A stretch of DNA of 64,000 bases, from positions 1 to 64,000 of the forward strand of contig QNQO01000817.1 in the NCBI GenBank assembly GCA_003290165.1, read 5' to 3'. The notes beneath the pieces are model-generated. The model was given only the letters and a program-made list of their open reading frames with translations. It searched no databases and was not told the DNA's origin. This DNA comes from Berberis thunbergii. Lineage: Eukaryota > Streptophyta > Magnoliopsida > Ranunculales > Berberidaceae. Below, piece after piece: positions 47,091 through 56,840 of the stretch (within the stretch, counting starts at the first letter, position 1; the number at the start of each line of letters is the position of its first letter). Made by a program: the position numbers and the translations under genes.

Positions 47091-47631
47091 CACTTCAAGA
47101 AATTTGGGCCTTGGTGACGAATGTTGTTCCTCACTGAACATGTTTATTTGTCACCGTTCAACAACAGTGACGAATTTCAGTAGTCACAACATCCCTCACA
47201 TAACTGGCGTCAAGGAAAATATTAGGTGATGAATTCACAACTCATCGCGGAAAGTTCACTTACGTGGCGCGTGGTTCCTCATATAAACTTAGCGCGTGAA
47301 TATACAATTACAACATGGGTGACGGAAATTTTGTCACTGTAGAGTGTTATGCGTAACGAAAATCTTGTGTCACATGTGGTGACTTTCTGTGACGAATTTT
47401 TTTTTTCACTTATGAGATTTATATGTGAGGAACAGTTTGTCACGATAGTGATTTAAATATCTACTATGAACTTTCTGTGAGAAATTTTTCCTCACTTATA
47501 TAATTTATACGTTAGAAACAGTTTGTCACAGTAATGATTTCATGCATTAAAATTATCTACCTGTGAAGAATTTTTCGTCACACTTTCATTATATTTGTGA
47601 CAACTCATTCTTCACCCATTTATTGTAGTTG
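47091..47631. mobile_element. Probable small CACTA-like element
   Basis: The left end CACTTCAAGAAATTTGGGC resembles a CACTA terminus. The right end is the complement of CAACTACAATAAATGGG. Between them GTGACGAA/TTCGTCAC motifs recur many times in both orientations, like subterminal binding repeats. The two ends match only loosely and no 3-bp target duplication is evident, so exact limits are uncertain. Confidence 0.5.
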
Positions 47632-47862
47632 TCTACTAGCACATACTCTTAAATAGCACCATTTATTTTTTGTATAATGCACAATCTAAAATTAAAATAG
47701 TAGAATTTTCATTCATAAAAAAATATTGCATTCTTTCATTGCATATGCAAAGTCACATAACTGAATACAGTAATGATATCAAGTTACACCATGTTAATGT
47801 CCAACAAATAACTGAGTCTACTCTAGTAACACTAAGCTCCTTAACTCATCATTTATTCATAC
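47632..47862. other. Short intergenic stretch
   Basis: AT-rich, nothing recognised; its last five bases CATAC are the target site of the LTR element. Confidence 0.5.
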
Positions 47863-49584
47863 TGATGGGGATTTAACTAACCTAAATTAATAGGTTAATT
47901 TAACCCACTTGTAATAACCGCAAGTGCACGGTGTCTAACTGGTAGACAACGGCAAGTACGGGTCGATCCCACGAAGAAGGTGAATGCAATTGATATTTAA
48001 GAAATTATCTAAACTAATTTAAATGGAAAATGGGGGTTACAGTGTTTTTAAAAGAAAACTAAATTAAAGATAATAAAACAAAATAAAATGATAGAATGAA
48101 ATGAGATGAGATGGAATGAAATGGGTTTGGTGGGCTTGGACTCACCAATGCGTTAGCAAAATTATCTAATCTAAATTACTGAATTTACGAGAAGCTTTAG
48201 GGATGAGAATCCCTTGCTTACACCGAATATATGATCGTTAAAATCCAATTTAAATTATATCATGTTCTTTTAAACCTTAACAAAGTATTTCATGCTTTGA
48301 ATATCGATAAATGGTAATTCTAACTACCAAGCATATCAAGTTAGATTACTCGAACATGCAAGGTGAAAGCAATTTATCAAGTATTCAGAAATAAATTGCA
48401 ATTAACACTTAAGTGCACAATCAGTAAAATAAATTAAAATAAAATTTTACAAAAACCCAATTGGTTTGTCGATGCCTCGGTGTGGTGGCACTCAGCAGGT
48501 CAGCAAGTGGTCCGACACGAATCCCGAGAAGATTGGTCCAAAACCCTCTGTGGTGGCTCTTACAGAGAGCGGGGTGCAAATAGCCAAATAACCAAATAAA
48601 CAAACTCCCGCCACTGCTACAGTGACGCTACAGTGGCGTCCTTCTTCTCCAGCGAAACAGCGGCTGTTCCGCCGCCTTCCGTCGCTCCTCGCGATCTTCC
48701 TCCTCCTCAAATCGATCCTATAACCTGCAAAGAAGAGCAAGAGTGAAGAAAATACCGCAAAATAGCAAAAACAGACCGAGATAAGTCGGGAGGAAAACTC
48801 CCTGTTTTCAGCCGGCTGTCGCGGCTGTTCCGGCCTGGTTCGTGGTGGCTCTCGGCTTCCTTCGTCCTCAACTTGATTCTATTACCTGCAAGGATGAGCA
48901 AAGTGAAGAAAATCTCGAAGAAACAGAAAAATAAATCGAGAAAACAGGGAACGAACACTCCCTGTTTCGTCCCTGTTTCGCGGCTGCTCCGCCGCCTTCC
49001 GTCGCTCCTCGCGATCTTCCCTCGATTCCAAATGATCCTAGATCCTGTAAATACGAGCAAACAGTGAGACTAAATCAAGAAAATAGCAACAAAAACCGAA
49101 GAGAAATAGGGAAGAGATTCCCTGTTTTCGCTCCCTGTTTCAGCCGGCTGTGAGCTCCGCCGCGAGGTGGTGGTGGGACTCGGTGGAGGCGATGGCGATG
49201 GCGATGAGACTGTCTGCTGAGTGAGTGGCAGAGGGATAGGTGGTGGCGGTGAGGTGAATGTGAGAGGAAGAGGTTTTGGTTTTTCTCTAGCGCCTCAGGT
49301 TCCCTTCTCTTTTCCCCCTTGTTTCGTCCCTATCGCATGGTATTTATAGATATAAGATTAGGTTTGGATTTGGGTTTGGGTTTGGTTTTAGGTTAAGTGA
49401 TTCTCTCTCTCTACTCTGTACCACCACGTGAGATCCTTATACAGTCGTCTTAATATGATTTCATCGTTTAGGCTCAAATTCCTACAAAGATATGAAAACG
49501 AAATAATTACTATAAAATATAATTATCGAAACACTAACATGTATAAATTAAGGGGTATATTATGTAATAATTATGTGTATATCA
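47863..49584 (-). repeat. 3' LTR (1722 bp)
   Basis: Begins TGATGGGGATTTAAC and ends GTGTATATCA on the plus strand. Relative to the other LTR I see two substitutions, a 1-bp difference in AATAACCGC, lack of a 7-bp CACGGTG duplication and one C fewer in a C run. Confidence 0.95.
48620..49165. repeat. Internal GC-rich repeats within the LTR
   Basis: Three to four diverged copies of a block of about 150-175 bp, each containing GAGCAA..GTGAAGAAAAT, CTCCCTGTTT and CCGCCGCCTTCCGTCGCTCC-like sequence. The same array lies in the other LTR (about 55024-55570). It creates several short open frames that are not genes. Confidence 0.75.
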
Positions 49585-51177
49585 AATACCCCCAAACCTA
49601 TATTTTGCTAGTCCTCGAGCAAAACAATAAAAAGAAAATTCTAACTCACTTTCGCAGGAATCATCGGTTGCACTTACCTTAACGTGCAACAAGGCTTTAA
49701 ACCCCTAGATTACCTCTAGTGGACGAGTTATAGTCTCGTGAGGGTTTCCAGAAATGTTACCCACAAACATTACTGACTCAATCAAAACTTGGTCAAACAA
49801 TGTTTATTTTAAAACTTCAAGAAATGCAGGAAACCAACAATGTCATTTTAGTGTATCAACAAATCTCCAAATAATTTAATATTCTCCAAAGGTTAAAAAA
49901 AATTCATAATCATCCTCAACTCAATGTGTGTGTGTGTATAACACTGTCAACATAACTTTTCATTTCAGAGTAAAACAATGACTAAATCTCCTGTAGAAAG
50001 TTTGTTTTGACTGCAAACCTCTCATGTCACTCACAATAAAGCACTCAGAGATTTGGTATTTCACTCAGTTTATATGTGAGGAAAAGAGTAAATAATGGAA
50101 AACAATCATCTCACATATAATAATATGAAGAACGGACTTTTCAAGAATGGAATGAACATGATCTCATGGACAGGAATATCAATTACTTTTGGGAATGTTG
50201 AATCAAACACCATAGGTCTTGGTTATTAAATCTCCACATCTACAGAACCAACCTTTACCTAAGATCAACTAGGACTTTGTTGGGTTGTAATGGGGCTTGG
50301 TTAATGGTTAATAAGGAATGTCAAAGGATTCTAACAAAAATTTCTTAGGAATGTATACACCCATTATACGTACAATTAGGGCTGTCAAGAATAAATCAAT
50401 GTTGCGCACCATCAATTTTGTTCTTCATTCTCACATCTTTATCCTCATTCACATTCTTCTTTTTCTTTCTTTTCTTTCTTTTTCTTTCTTTCTTTCTTTC
50501 TTTTTCTTTCTTTCATAGAGGATTTATGAAATATCTCATATTTTGCTCTTTCATGCCCTTTTTACACCAAGTATATCCATCCGTACACATTCCCAGAAAA
50601 GTTGGGTAAAGGTTAATGGGTTAACAAATAAAAGGTTAATCTATGGCTCAAAAGGCTACAAAAAGTTAATGTTATGGGTAAGTTAAAAGGCTAGTTAAAA
50701 AAATGCCTAGATCATTTCCTAAGTTCGGGTCAGTATTATGACATCTCAATTGAATAAGCCAAGAAGTTCTAGTGTAATAATTCAATTTTTTTTTTTCATT
50801 CCCAAAGCAATTGATCAGAAAAATTAGAATAATGAGATCATCAACGAGATAATACGGACTCAAGAAAAATCAGAGCTTATGTATAACCCTCAGAAAAATA
50901 GAAAGGCTCAAAACTTTCAGGGTTAAGTCTCCACTATTATTCTAAGGTTTTCTAGTATATATTTCACTCATCAACTTCAAGTTATGCTAACATGGCTCAT
51001 GGTGCAAAGATAATCGAGTTGAAAAATCTTATGAACTAGATCTAACTTAAGGATTATACTAAACTTTCAGTCTTTATCGATATACCAATATGTCCAGTTA
51101 GCTTGCATTTTCTTGAGCATAAAACATTTAAAATCCATTTTCATAATCACAAAAGACCAAGTTTTCTTGACAGAAAA

Positions 51178-51215
<38 letters not shown>

Positions 51216-51527
51216 GAATAAGAAAAGAAAACACTACGAAAAAATGAAAATTTCACCGACTCATGAACCCTACCCCCAAACCTAATCCAAACATTGTCCT
51301 CAATGTTTAACAAAATAATTCTGATAAATGAATGAAGTAAGTACATGAGAGGAGGTTAGAACAGTATTACCGCGGTGAAGATTTTACCAATTTCCAAGAA
51401 GTCATCCATCAATGAGGCTCATAAACATAAGAATCATGGAGTTTTCATTAGAAATCGATAAAATGCAGACTCGACACTAACAAAGAAAACTAAAAATAAA
51501 GAAAAAGCAAGTTGGAAGTCAAAACTG
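49585..51527. other. Retrotransposon interior, non-coding
   Basis: Next to the 3' LTR the minus strand reads AGGTTTGGGGGTATT, a credible polypurine tract (49585-49599). A pyrimidine TTTC microsatellite lies at about 50457-50515 and a T run of over 30 at about 51179-51213. No pol domains are visible. Confidence 0.65.
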
Positions 51528-52814
51528 TTACGGAGCTAACGAGTATGAGTGAAACACAACTAAATAGGGTACCCGAAAATCAATCCAGACTAACAGCAAA
51601 GACACACAACTAAAGCTAGGCTGCCTCCTAGGAGCGCTTGGTTTACCGTCATCAGCCCGACAAATATTCTCCCTAAAAAAATGGTGTATCAAAAAGTGTA
51701 GAGGAAGAATATGACAAACACTTAGTCCATGGTCGTATATCAACAACCTGAACAGTTGAGGATCAGTCCACCAAAATATAGGAATCACATGGGGCACCAA
51801 ACACGCTAGGACATTCCAAAAGTGACCAGTAGTCATACACAACAAATGATCTTTGCGTGCTCCAAAAAGGGAACATCCTATGTATGGTTCCAAATCAGAA
51901 GATTGGATAATTTTCACATCAGGATGGTGAAAACTGAAATCCTCAATACAGCACAAGGGATTGGTGAAAGTAGCCTTAGTAAATGGGAATGTGATGCAAG
52001 TAGATGAGACGATGGATATATCAAGTGGTACAAGCTCATCACATGAATCACATAGAGATGTTGGTCTAGACAACTCATCACCTGAAAATGCATACCTGAG
52101 GGTGTCAGGTAATTGTTTAAGGTTAAGCTCAGGTGGCTCAATTGATGGGGCTAGTTTGGACTCACTGAGTGGAAGAGGCTTCACTTTAGACTGCCATTTA
52201 TAACTAGGATCCACAATGGGGACTGAGTCAAGCAAATCATTGACTTCCCTAATTGAATCATCAACATCAAAGTCTAAACTAAATTGAGTCAAACAAACAT
52301 CTAAACAGTCAAGAGGAGACTCTAAAGAATGGTCACAGTTTGATACGATGCATGAGTCACTAGGGAGGCATGAGTCAACATGGGAAGGAGATGTCTGTAG
52401 TGTCTCATAATTGACAGGTTCATCAATAAATGAGTCACTAGGGAATTTATCTGACTCTATCTCAGGAAGTGACTCAACTATCTGACTCACAGTCATCTCA
52501 AGTTTCCGGATAGCTTGAGAGTTTTGTTGAAAAATAGTTTTCAAATCTGTGATAGCCTGAAAATTTTGCTCAAGCATTTCCCCTGTTCGCTCTATAAAAA
52601 TTTTCATGATATTCTCTAACTCAGTATTAAGAATGAAAGCTTGAGGAGTCTGAGGAGTGTCTAGAGGGCCTTCATGGTACTGACCATGAGCCCATGAGAA
52701 GTCAGAATGATCAGCTAGACCTGGGTAATAATATGGATCATACTCAGGTCGTCGCATGTCATAAAGTGAATTGACTTGCTCGGAAAAATAGGCTGGATAA
52801 ACCCTTGTGTTCAT
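51528..52814 (-). CDS. Gag-like protein of the LTR retrotransposon (428 aa)
   Basis: The single long frame starts MNTRVYPAYFSEQVNSLYDM. A predicted coiled-coil stretch (NTELENIMKIFIERTGEML onward) covers about residues 60-125, followed by an acidic Ser/Asp-rich middle. Near residue 235 LNLKQLPDTLRYAFSGD matches the short motif (LKPLPxHLRYAFLG) that precedes the protease region in many Ty3/gypsy polyproteins. The last 110 residues are hydrophobic and have no retroviral-type domain; they may be a read-through after loss of pol. No zinc knuckle is visible. Confidence 0.65.
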   Translation of the reverse strand: MNTRVYPAYFSEQVNSLYDMRRPEYDPYYYPGLADHSDFSWAHGQYHEGPLDTPQTPQAFILNTELENIMKIFIERTGEMLEQNFQAITDLKTIFQQNSQAIRKLEMTVSQIVESLPEIESDKFPSDSFIDEPVNYETLQTSPSHVDSCLPSDSCIVSNCDHSLESPLDCLDVCLTQFSLDFDVDDSIREVNDLLDSVPIVDPSYKWQSKVKPLPLSESKLAPSIEPPELNLKQLPDTLRYAFSGDELSRPTSLCDSCDELVPLDISIVSSTCITFPFTKATFTNPLCCIEDFSFHHPDVKIIQSSDLEPYIGCSLFGARKDHLLCMTTGHFWNVLACLVPHVIPIFWWTDPQLFRLLIYDHGLSVCHILPLHFLIHHFFRENICRADDGKPSAPRRQPSFSCVSLLLVWIDFRVPYLVVFHSYSLAP

Positions 52815-54128
52815 TTTTATTTTTTTAAAATTTTTATTTTATTTTTTTTTTTTTTTGTTTTGAAAGTACTAACTCTAAAAATATACACAGGCTCACATGC
52901 AATCAGCAACCAATAAATGCACAAGAAACATGCCTCCCTAAGCAATCAATGTTTTTAGAGCAATTATCTTTTTATCTTTGGGGGACAATTATTTCTTATG
53001 TAATCTTTATGACACGGCAATGGGTGCTACAAGTTGATCCTAAGAGTGTACACTTTACACCGCAAAGTTCAAAATCAGTAGGCTAGAGTTTTGTTTCAAA
53101 GAAACCGGATTATCGCACAAGAGAAGGAGGTCACAATGGTCCAATTAAGTACTTCCTTGTGCTACCGCTCTGTAAGCCAATAGATGTGAGAACGATGTGA
53201 TGTTAAATGCACACTTGAGGTTTGTGTTCCTAACCAAAAACTGTTGGTTACACCAATTCTTCTTGTGGATCGTAGCTTACTTATGACTCGGCGTACCGGG
53301 TAAGTTACCCTTGTGGCAGTGGCCTCTCGGAGTTCATTGAATGATTAAACCCATCGTCACTTTTAGCAGCGGTCAACACAAAAATTACTGGATTCACCTT
53401 GGTCTTGGTTGTCTTATGAACACCGAACCTAAAAGAATGCTCTATCTAACTTGGTAATTGATTTTAATTATGTTAGGATATTGGTTGCACACAGCTGGAG
53501 TGATGAGGTGGGGATATCAAGTCCCACCAGTTTCTATTTATAAGCTGGGTCTGCTTATTATGAATTACTAAAGTTTAGCATCCACAATTACAGAAATTAA
53601 ACAACCAATCACACAATTTCAAACAATTACACCAAGCACCCAGGTCGCTAATACATTGCGTATGATAGAAATACTTACAGTATGCGTATTCCAATCTGCA
53701 CAAAAAGTTAGCACAATTCAAAAAAATGTCCGACTTCTCTTTATATGTTTCAATCAGCACACAAGCACATGCAAATAAATTTACTGGTCTTGGTCTTAGA
53801 AGTCGGATTTCTAAATCATAAAAATTATTGGGTAACAATTAAAATTGTTTCCCTATAACTTCTTTTGACTTAGAAAATTTTGGGTTTTTTTTTTTTTTTT
53901 TTTTTTTTTGTGATTAAACAAAATGAAAATAGTAAAGTTCTCAAAAATTATTACACCACACACTCGTAAAACGAGGTGAAAATAAAAGTACAACTCTCCT
54001 CACAAAATAAAAAAACTTTGCTTGATGTTTGCACGATCGTCCAATATCCTCGAGAAGCGTGTAATCTGCAAAATCAAACACAAAATGAGTGTAAATAGAA
54101 CAAAATAAAAATAAAATTTTTGTTTTGA

Positions 54129-54160
<32 letters not shown>

Positions 54161-54162
54161 TT

Positions 54163-54196
<34 letters not shown>

Positions 54197-54236
54197 TTAG
54201 TGAAAATAAATCTTAAATTCAATTACAATGCTACCT
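52815..54236. other. Retrotransposon 5' leader side, non-coding
   Basis: Between the primer-binding site and the gag start lie several long T runs on the plus strand (near 52838, 53885, 54128 and 54167). No long frame is supported; the 53575-53838 minus frame is unrecognised. Confidence 0.55.
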
Positions 54237-54254
54237 TCCCCGGCAGCGGCGCCA
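54237..54254 (-). promoter_or_regulatory. Primer-binding site
   Basis: The minus strand reads TGGCGCCGCTGCCGGGGA, complementary apart from about one base to the 3' end of plant tRNA-Asp, six bases inside the 5' LTR. It fixes the element's orientation. Confidence 0.85.
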
Positions 54255-54260
54255 AAAACT

Positions 54261-55989
54261 TGATGGGGATTTAACTAACCTAAATTAACAGGTTAATTCA
54301 ACCCACTTGTAATACCGCAAGTGCACGGTGCACGGTGTCTAACTGGTAGACAACGGCAAGTACGGGTCGATCCCACGAAGAAGGTGAATGCAATTGATAT
54401 TTAAGAAATTATCTAAACTAATTTAAATGGAAAATGGGGGTTACAGTGTTTTTAAAAGAAAACTAAATTAAAGATAATAAAACAAAATAAAATGATAGAA
54501 TGAAATGAGATGAGATGGAATGAAATGGGTTTGGTGGGCTTGGACTCACCAATGCGTTAGCAAAATTATCTAATCTAAATTACTGAATTTACGAGAAGCT
54601 TTAGGGATGAGAATCCCTTGCTTACACCGAATATATGATCGTTAAAATCCAATTTAAATTATATCATGTTCTTTTAAACCTTAACAAAGTATTTCATGCT
54701 TTGAATATCGATAAATGGTAATTCTAACTACCAAGCATATCAAGTTAGATTACTCGAACATGCAAGGTGAAAGCAATTTATCAAGTATTCAGAAATAAAT
54801 TGCAATTAACACTTAAGTGCACAATCAGTAAAATAAATTAAAATAAAATTTTACAAAAACCCAATTGGTTTGTCGATGCCTCGGTGTGGTGGCACTCAGC
54901 AGGTCAGCAAGTGGTCCGACACGAATCCCGAGAAGATTGGTCCAAAACCCTCTGTGGTGGCTCTTACAGAGAGCGGGGTGCAAATAGCCAAATAACCAAA
55001 TAAACAAACTCCCGCCACTGCTACAGTGACGCTACAGTGGCGTCCTTCTTCTCCAGCGAAACAGCGGCTGTTCCGCCGCCTTCCGTCGCTCCTCGCGATC
55101 TTCCTCCTCCTCAAATCGATCCTATAACCTGCAAAGAAGAGCAAGAGTGAAGAAAATACCGCAAAATAGCAAAAACAGACCGAGATAAGTCGGGAGGAAA
55201 ACTCCCTGTTTTCAGCCGGCTGTCGCGGCTGTTCCGGCCTGGTTCGTGGTGGCTCTCGGCTTCCTTCGTCCTCAACTTGATTCTATTACCTGCAAGGATG
55301 AGCAAAGTGAAGAAAATCTCGAAGAAACAGAAAAATAAATCGAGAAAACAGGGAACGAACACTCCCTGTTTCGTCCCTGTTTCGCGGCTGCTCCGCCGCC
55401 TTCCGTCGCTCCTCGCGATCTTCCCTCGATTCCAAATGATCCTAGATCCTGTAAATACGAGCAAACAGTGAGACTAAATCAAGAAAATAGCAACAAAAAC
55501 CGAAGAGAAATAGGGAAGAGATTCCCTGTTTTCGCTCCCTGTTTCAGCCGGCTGTGAGCTCCGCCGCGAGGTGGTGGTGGGACTCGGTGGAGGCGATGGC
55601 GATGGCGATGAGACTGTCTGCTGAGTGAGTGGCAGAGGGATAGGTGGTGGCGGTGAGGTGAATGTGAGAGGAAGAGGTTTTGGTTTTTCTCTAGCGCCTC
55701 AGGTTCCCTTCTCTTTTCCCCCCTTGTTTCGTCCCTATCGCATGGTATTTATAGATATAAGATTAGGTTTGGATTTGGGTTTGGGTTTGGTTTTAGGTTA
55801 AGTGATTCTCTCTCTCTACTCTGTACCACCACGTGAGATCCTTATACAGTCGTCTTAATATGATTTCATCGTTTAGGCTCAAATTCCTACAAAGATATGA
55901 AAACGAAATAATTACTATAAAATATAATTATCGAAACACTAACATGTATAAATTAAGGGGTATATTATGTAATAATTATGTGTATATCA
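54261..55989 (-). repeat. 5' LTR (1729 bp)
   Basis: Apart from the few differences noted for the other LTR, the two are identical over the compared length, including all short frames. It carries the element's promoter. Confidence 0.95.
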
Positions 55990-56184
55990 CATACCCATAA
56001 CTTCCTTGAATCATTCTTCATCACCAAGCTCATCAAAATAAGGATCATTTGGATGTACATCATTACCATTAGAACTGTTTGGATCGTGGCGGGAGGAAAC
56101 AATGTTGATACAACCTGATTGCATTGTAGTTGCCAAAAAAGCATGCATTCAACATTAACAAGTATCTACAAAAAAAAAACTCAT

Positions 56185-56445
56185 TAATAGCGTTTCAAAA
56201 ACCGTATGGTAGGATACCACAGTGTTTTAGCAAACGCTGTGTCTGCTGGAGCTATAATAGATACAGACTTATTATAGCGTTTTAGAAATGCTATTGTAAG
56301 TAGACAATTTATAGTGTTTCTGAAACACTATGGTATACTATAGCATTTCAGAAACGCTATTGTCTTCTCTCACGTAGCATTTAACAAATGCTATTGTATT
56401 AGTTTCTATAGCGTTTCTCAATGCCTTTTTTTTTTTTTTTCTACA
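56185..56445. repeat. Left subterminal repeats (AGCGTTT/AAACGCT)
   Basis: ATAGCGTTTCAGAAACGCTA-type palindromic motifs recur many times. They differ from the AGCGCT motif of the other CACTA by one base pair, so the two belong to related but distinct families. Confidence 0.75.
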
Positions 56446-56824
56446 GCACTCATCAAGTGCTATCAAATGACTTTTTATAACATCTTATAAGTTTTATTTC
56501 TAGAAAAAAAAAAATCTAAATGTGTCAAACACTTAAACATTTTCATGAATGGAGGCAAAGTAATGTAACTAATAAGATAATGTATTACATCGAATCACAA
56601 AATCTATCAAATAATAAAGATAATGTAATTAATACGATAATGTATTACACTTAAACATTTCTCAACTCTCTTACAGAATGCATCTCCCGTATTTCTGCTT
56701 ACAACTTGGCAATAGTCTCAGCTGCATTTTGATTACCTAGTCTATGACAAGCAACCTCTTTCTTTGGTACCTCTAGAGCCCGATTTGTTTCTTCTCCAAT
56801 AATGTGGATATGTATGAGATGTTA

Positions 56825-56840
56825 CCCCCCCCCCCCCCCC
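56825..56840. repeat. Poly-C tract, 16 bp
   Basis: On the minus strand it follows CAAGAATTGCTGG, exactly where the E(z) coding similarity ends. Confidence 0.95.

Larger units (their letters stand above)
47863..55989 (-). mobile_element. Young non-autonomous LTR retrotransposon, minus strand
   Basis: Two near-identical LTRs bound a 4.68-kb interior. CATAC is duplicated at 47858-47862 and 55990-55994. The primer-binding site and polypurine tract place the 5' LTR at the right (54261-55989), so the element reads on the minus strand. Only one substantial frame is present, gag-like; no protease, integrase or reverse transcriptase was found. Mobilisation would need a partner element. The primer site and gag wording point to a Ty3-type (possibly Athila-like) origin, which is an inference. 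Confidence 0.93.

Noticed and set aside
48421..49067. Repeated sets of small ORFs (60-117 aa) at 48.4-49.1 kb and 54.8-55.5 kb
   Set aside because: They are identical because they lie in the two LTRs; the frames come from LTR-internal GC-rich repeats.
51822..52203. Plus-strand frames opposite the gag-like ORF
   Set aside because: Shorter, antisense shadows of the 428-codon minus frame.
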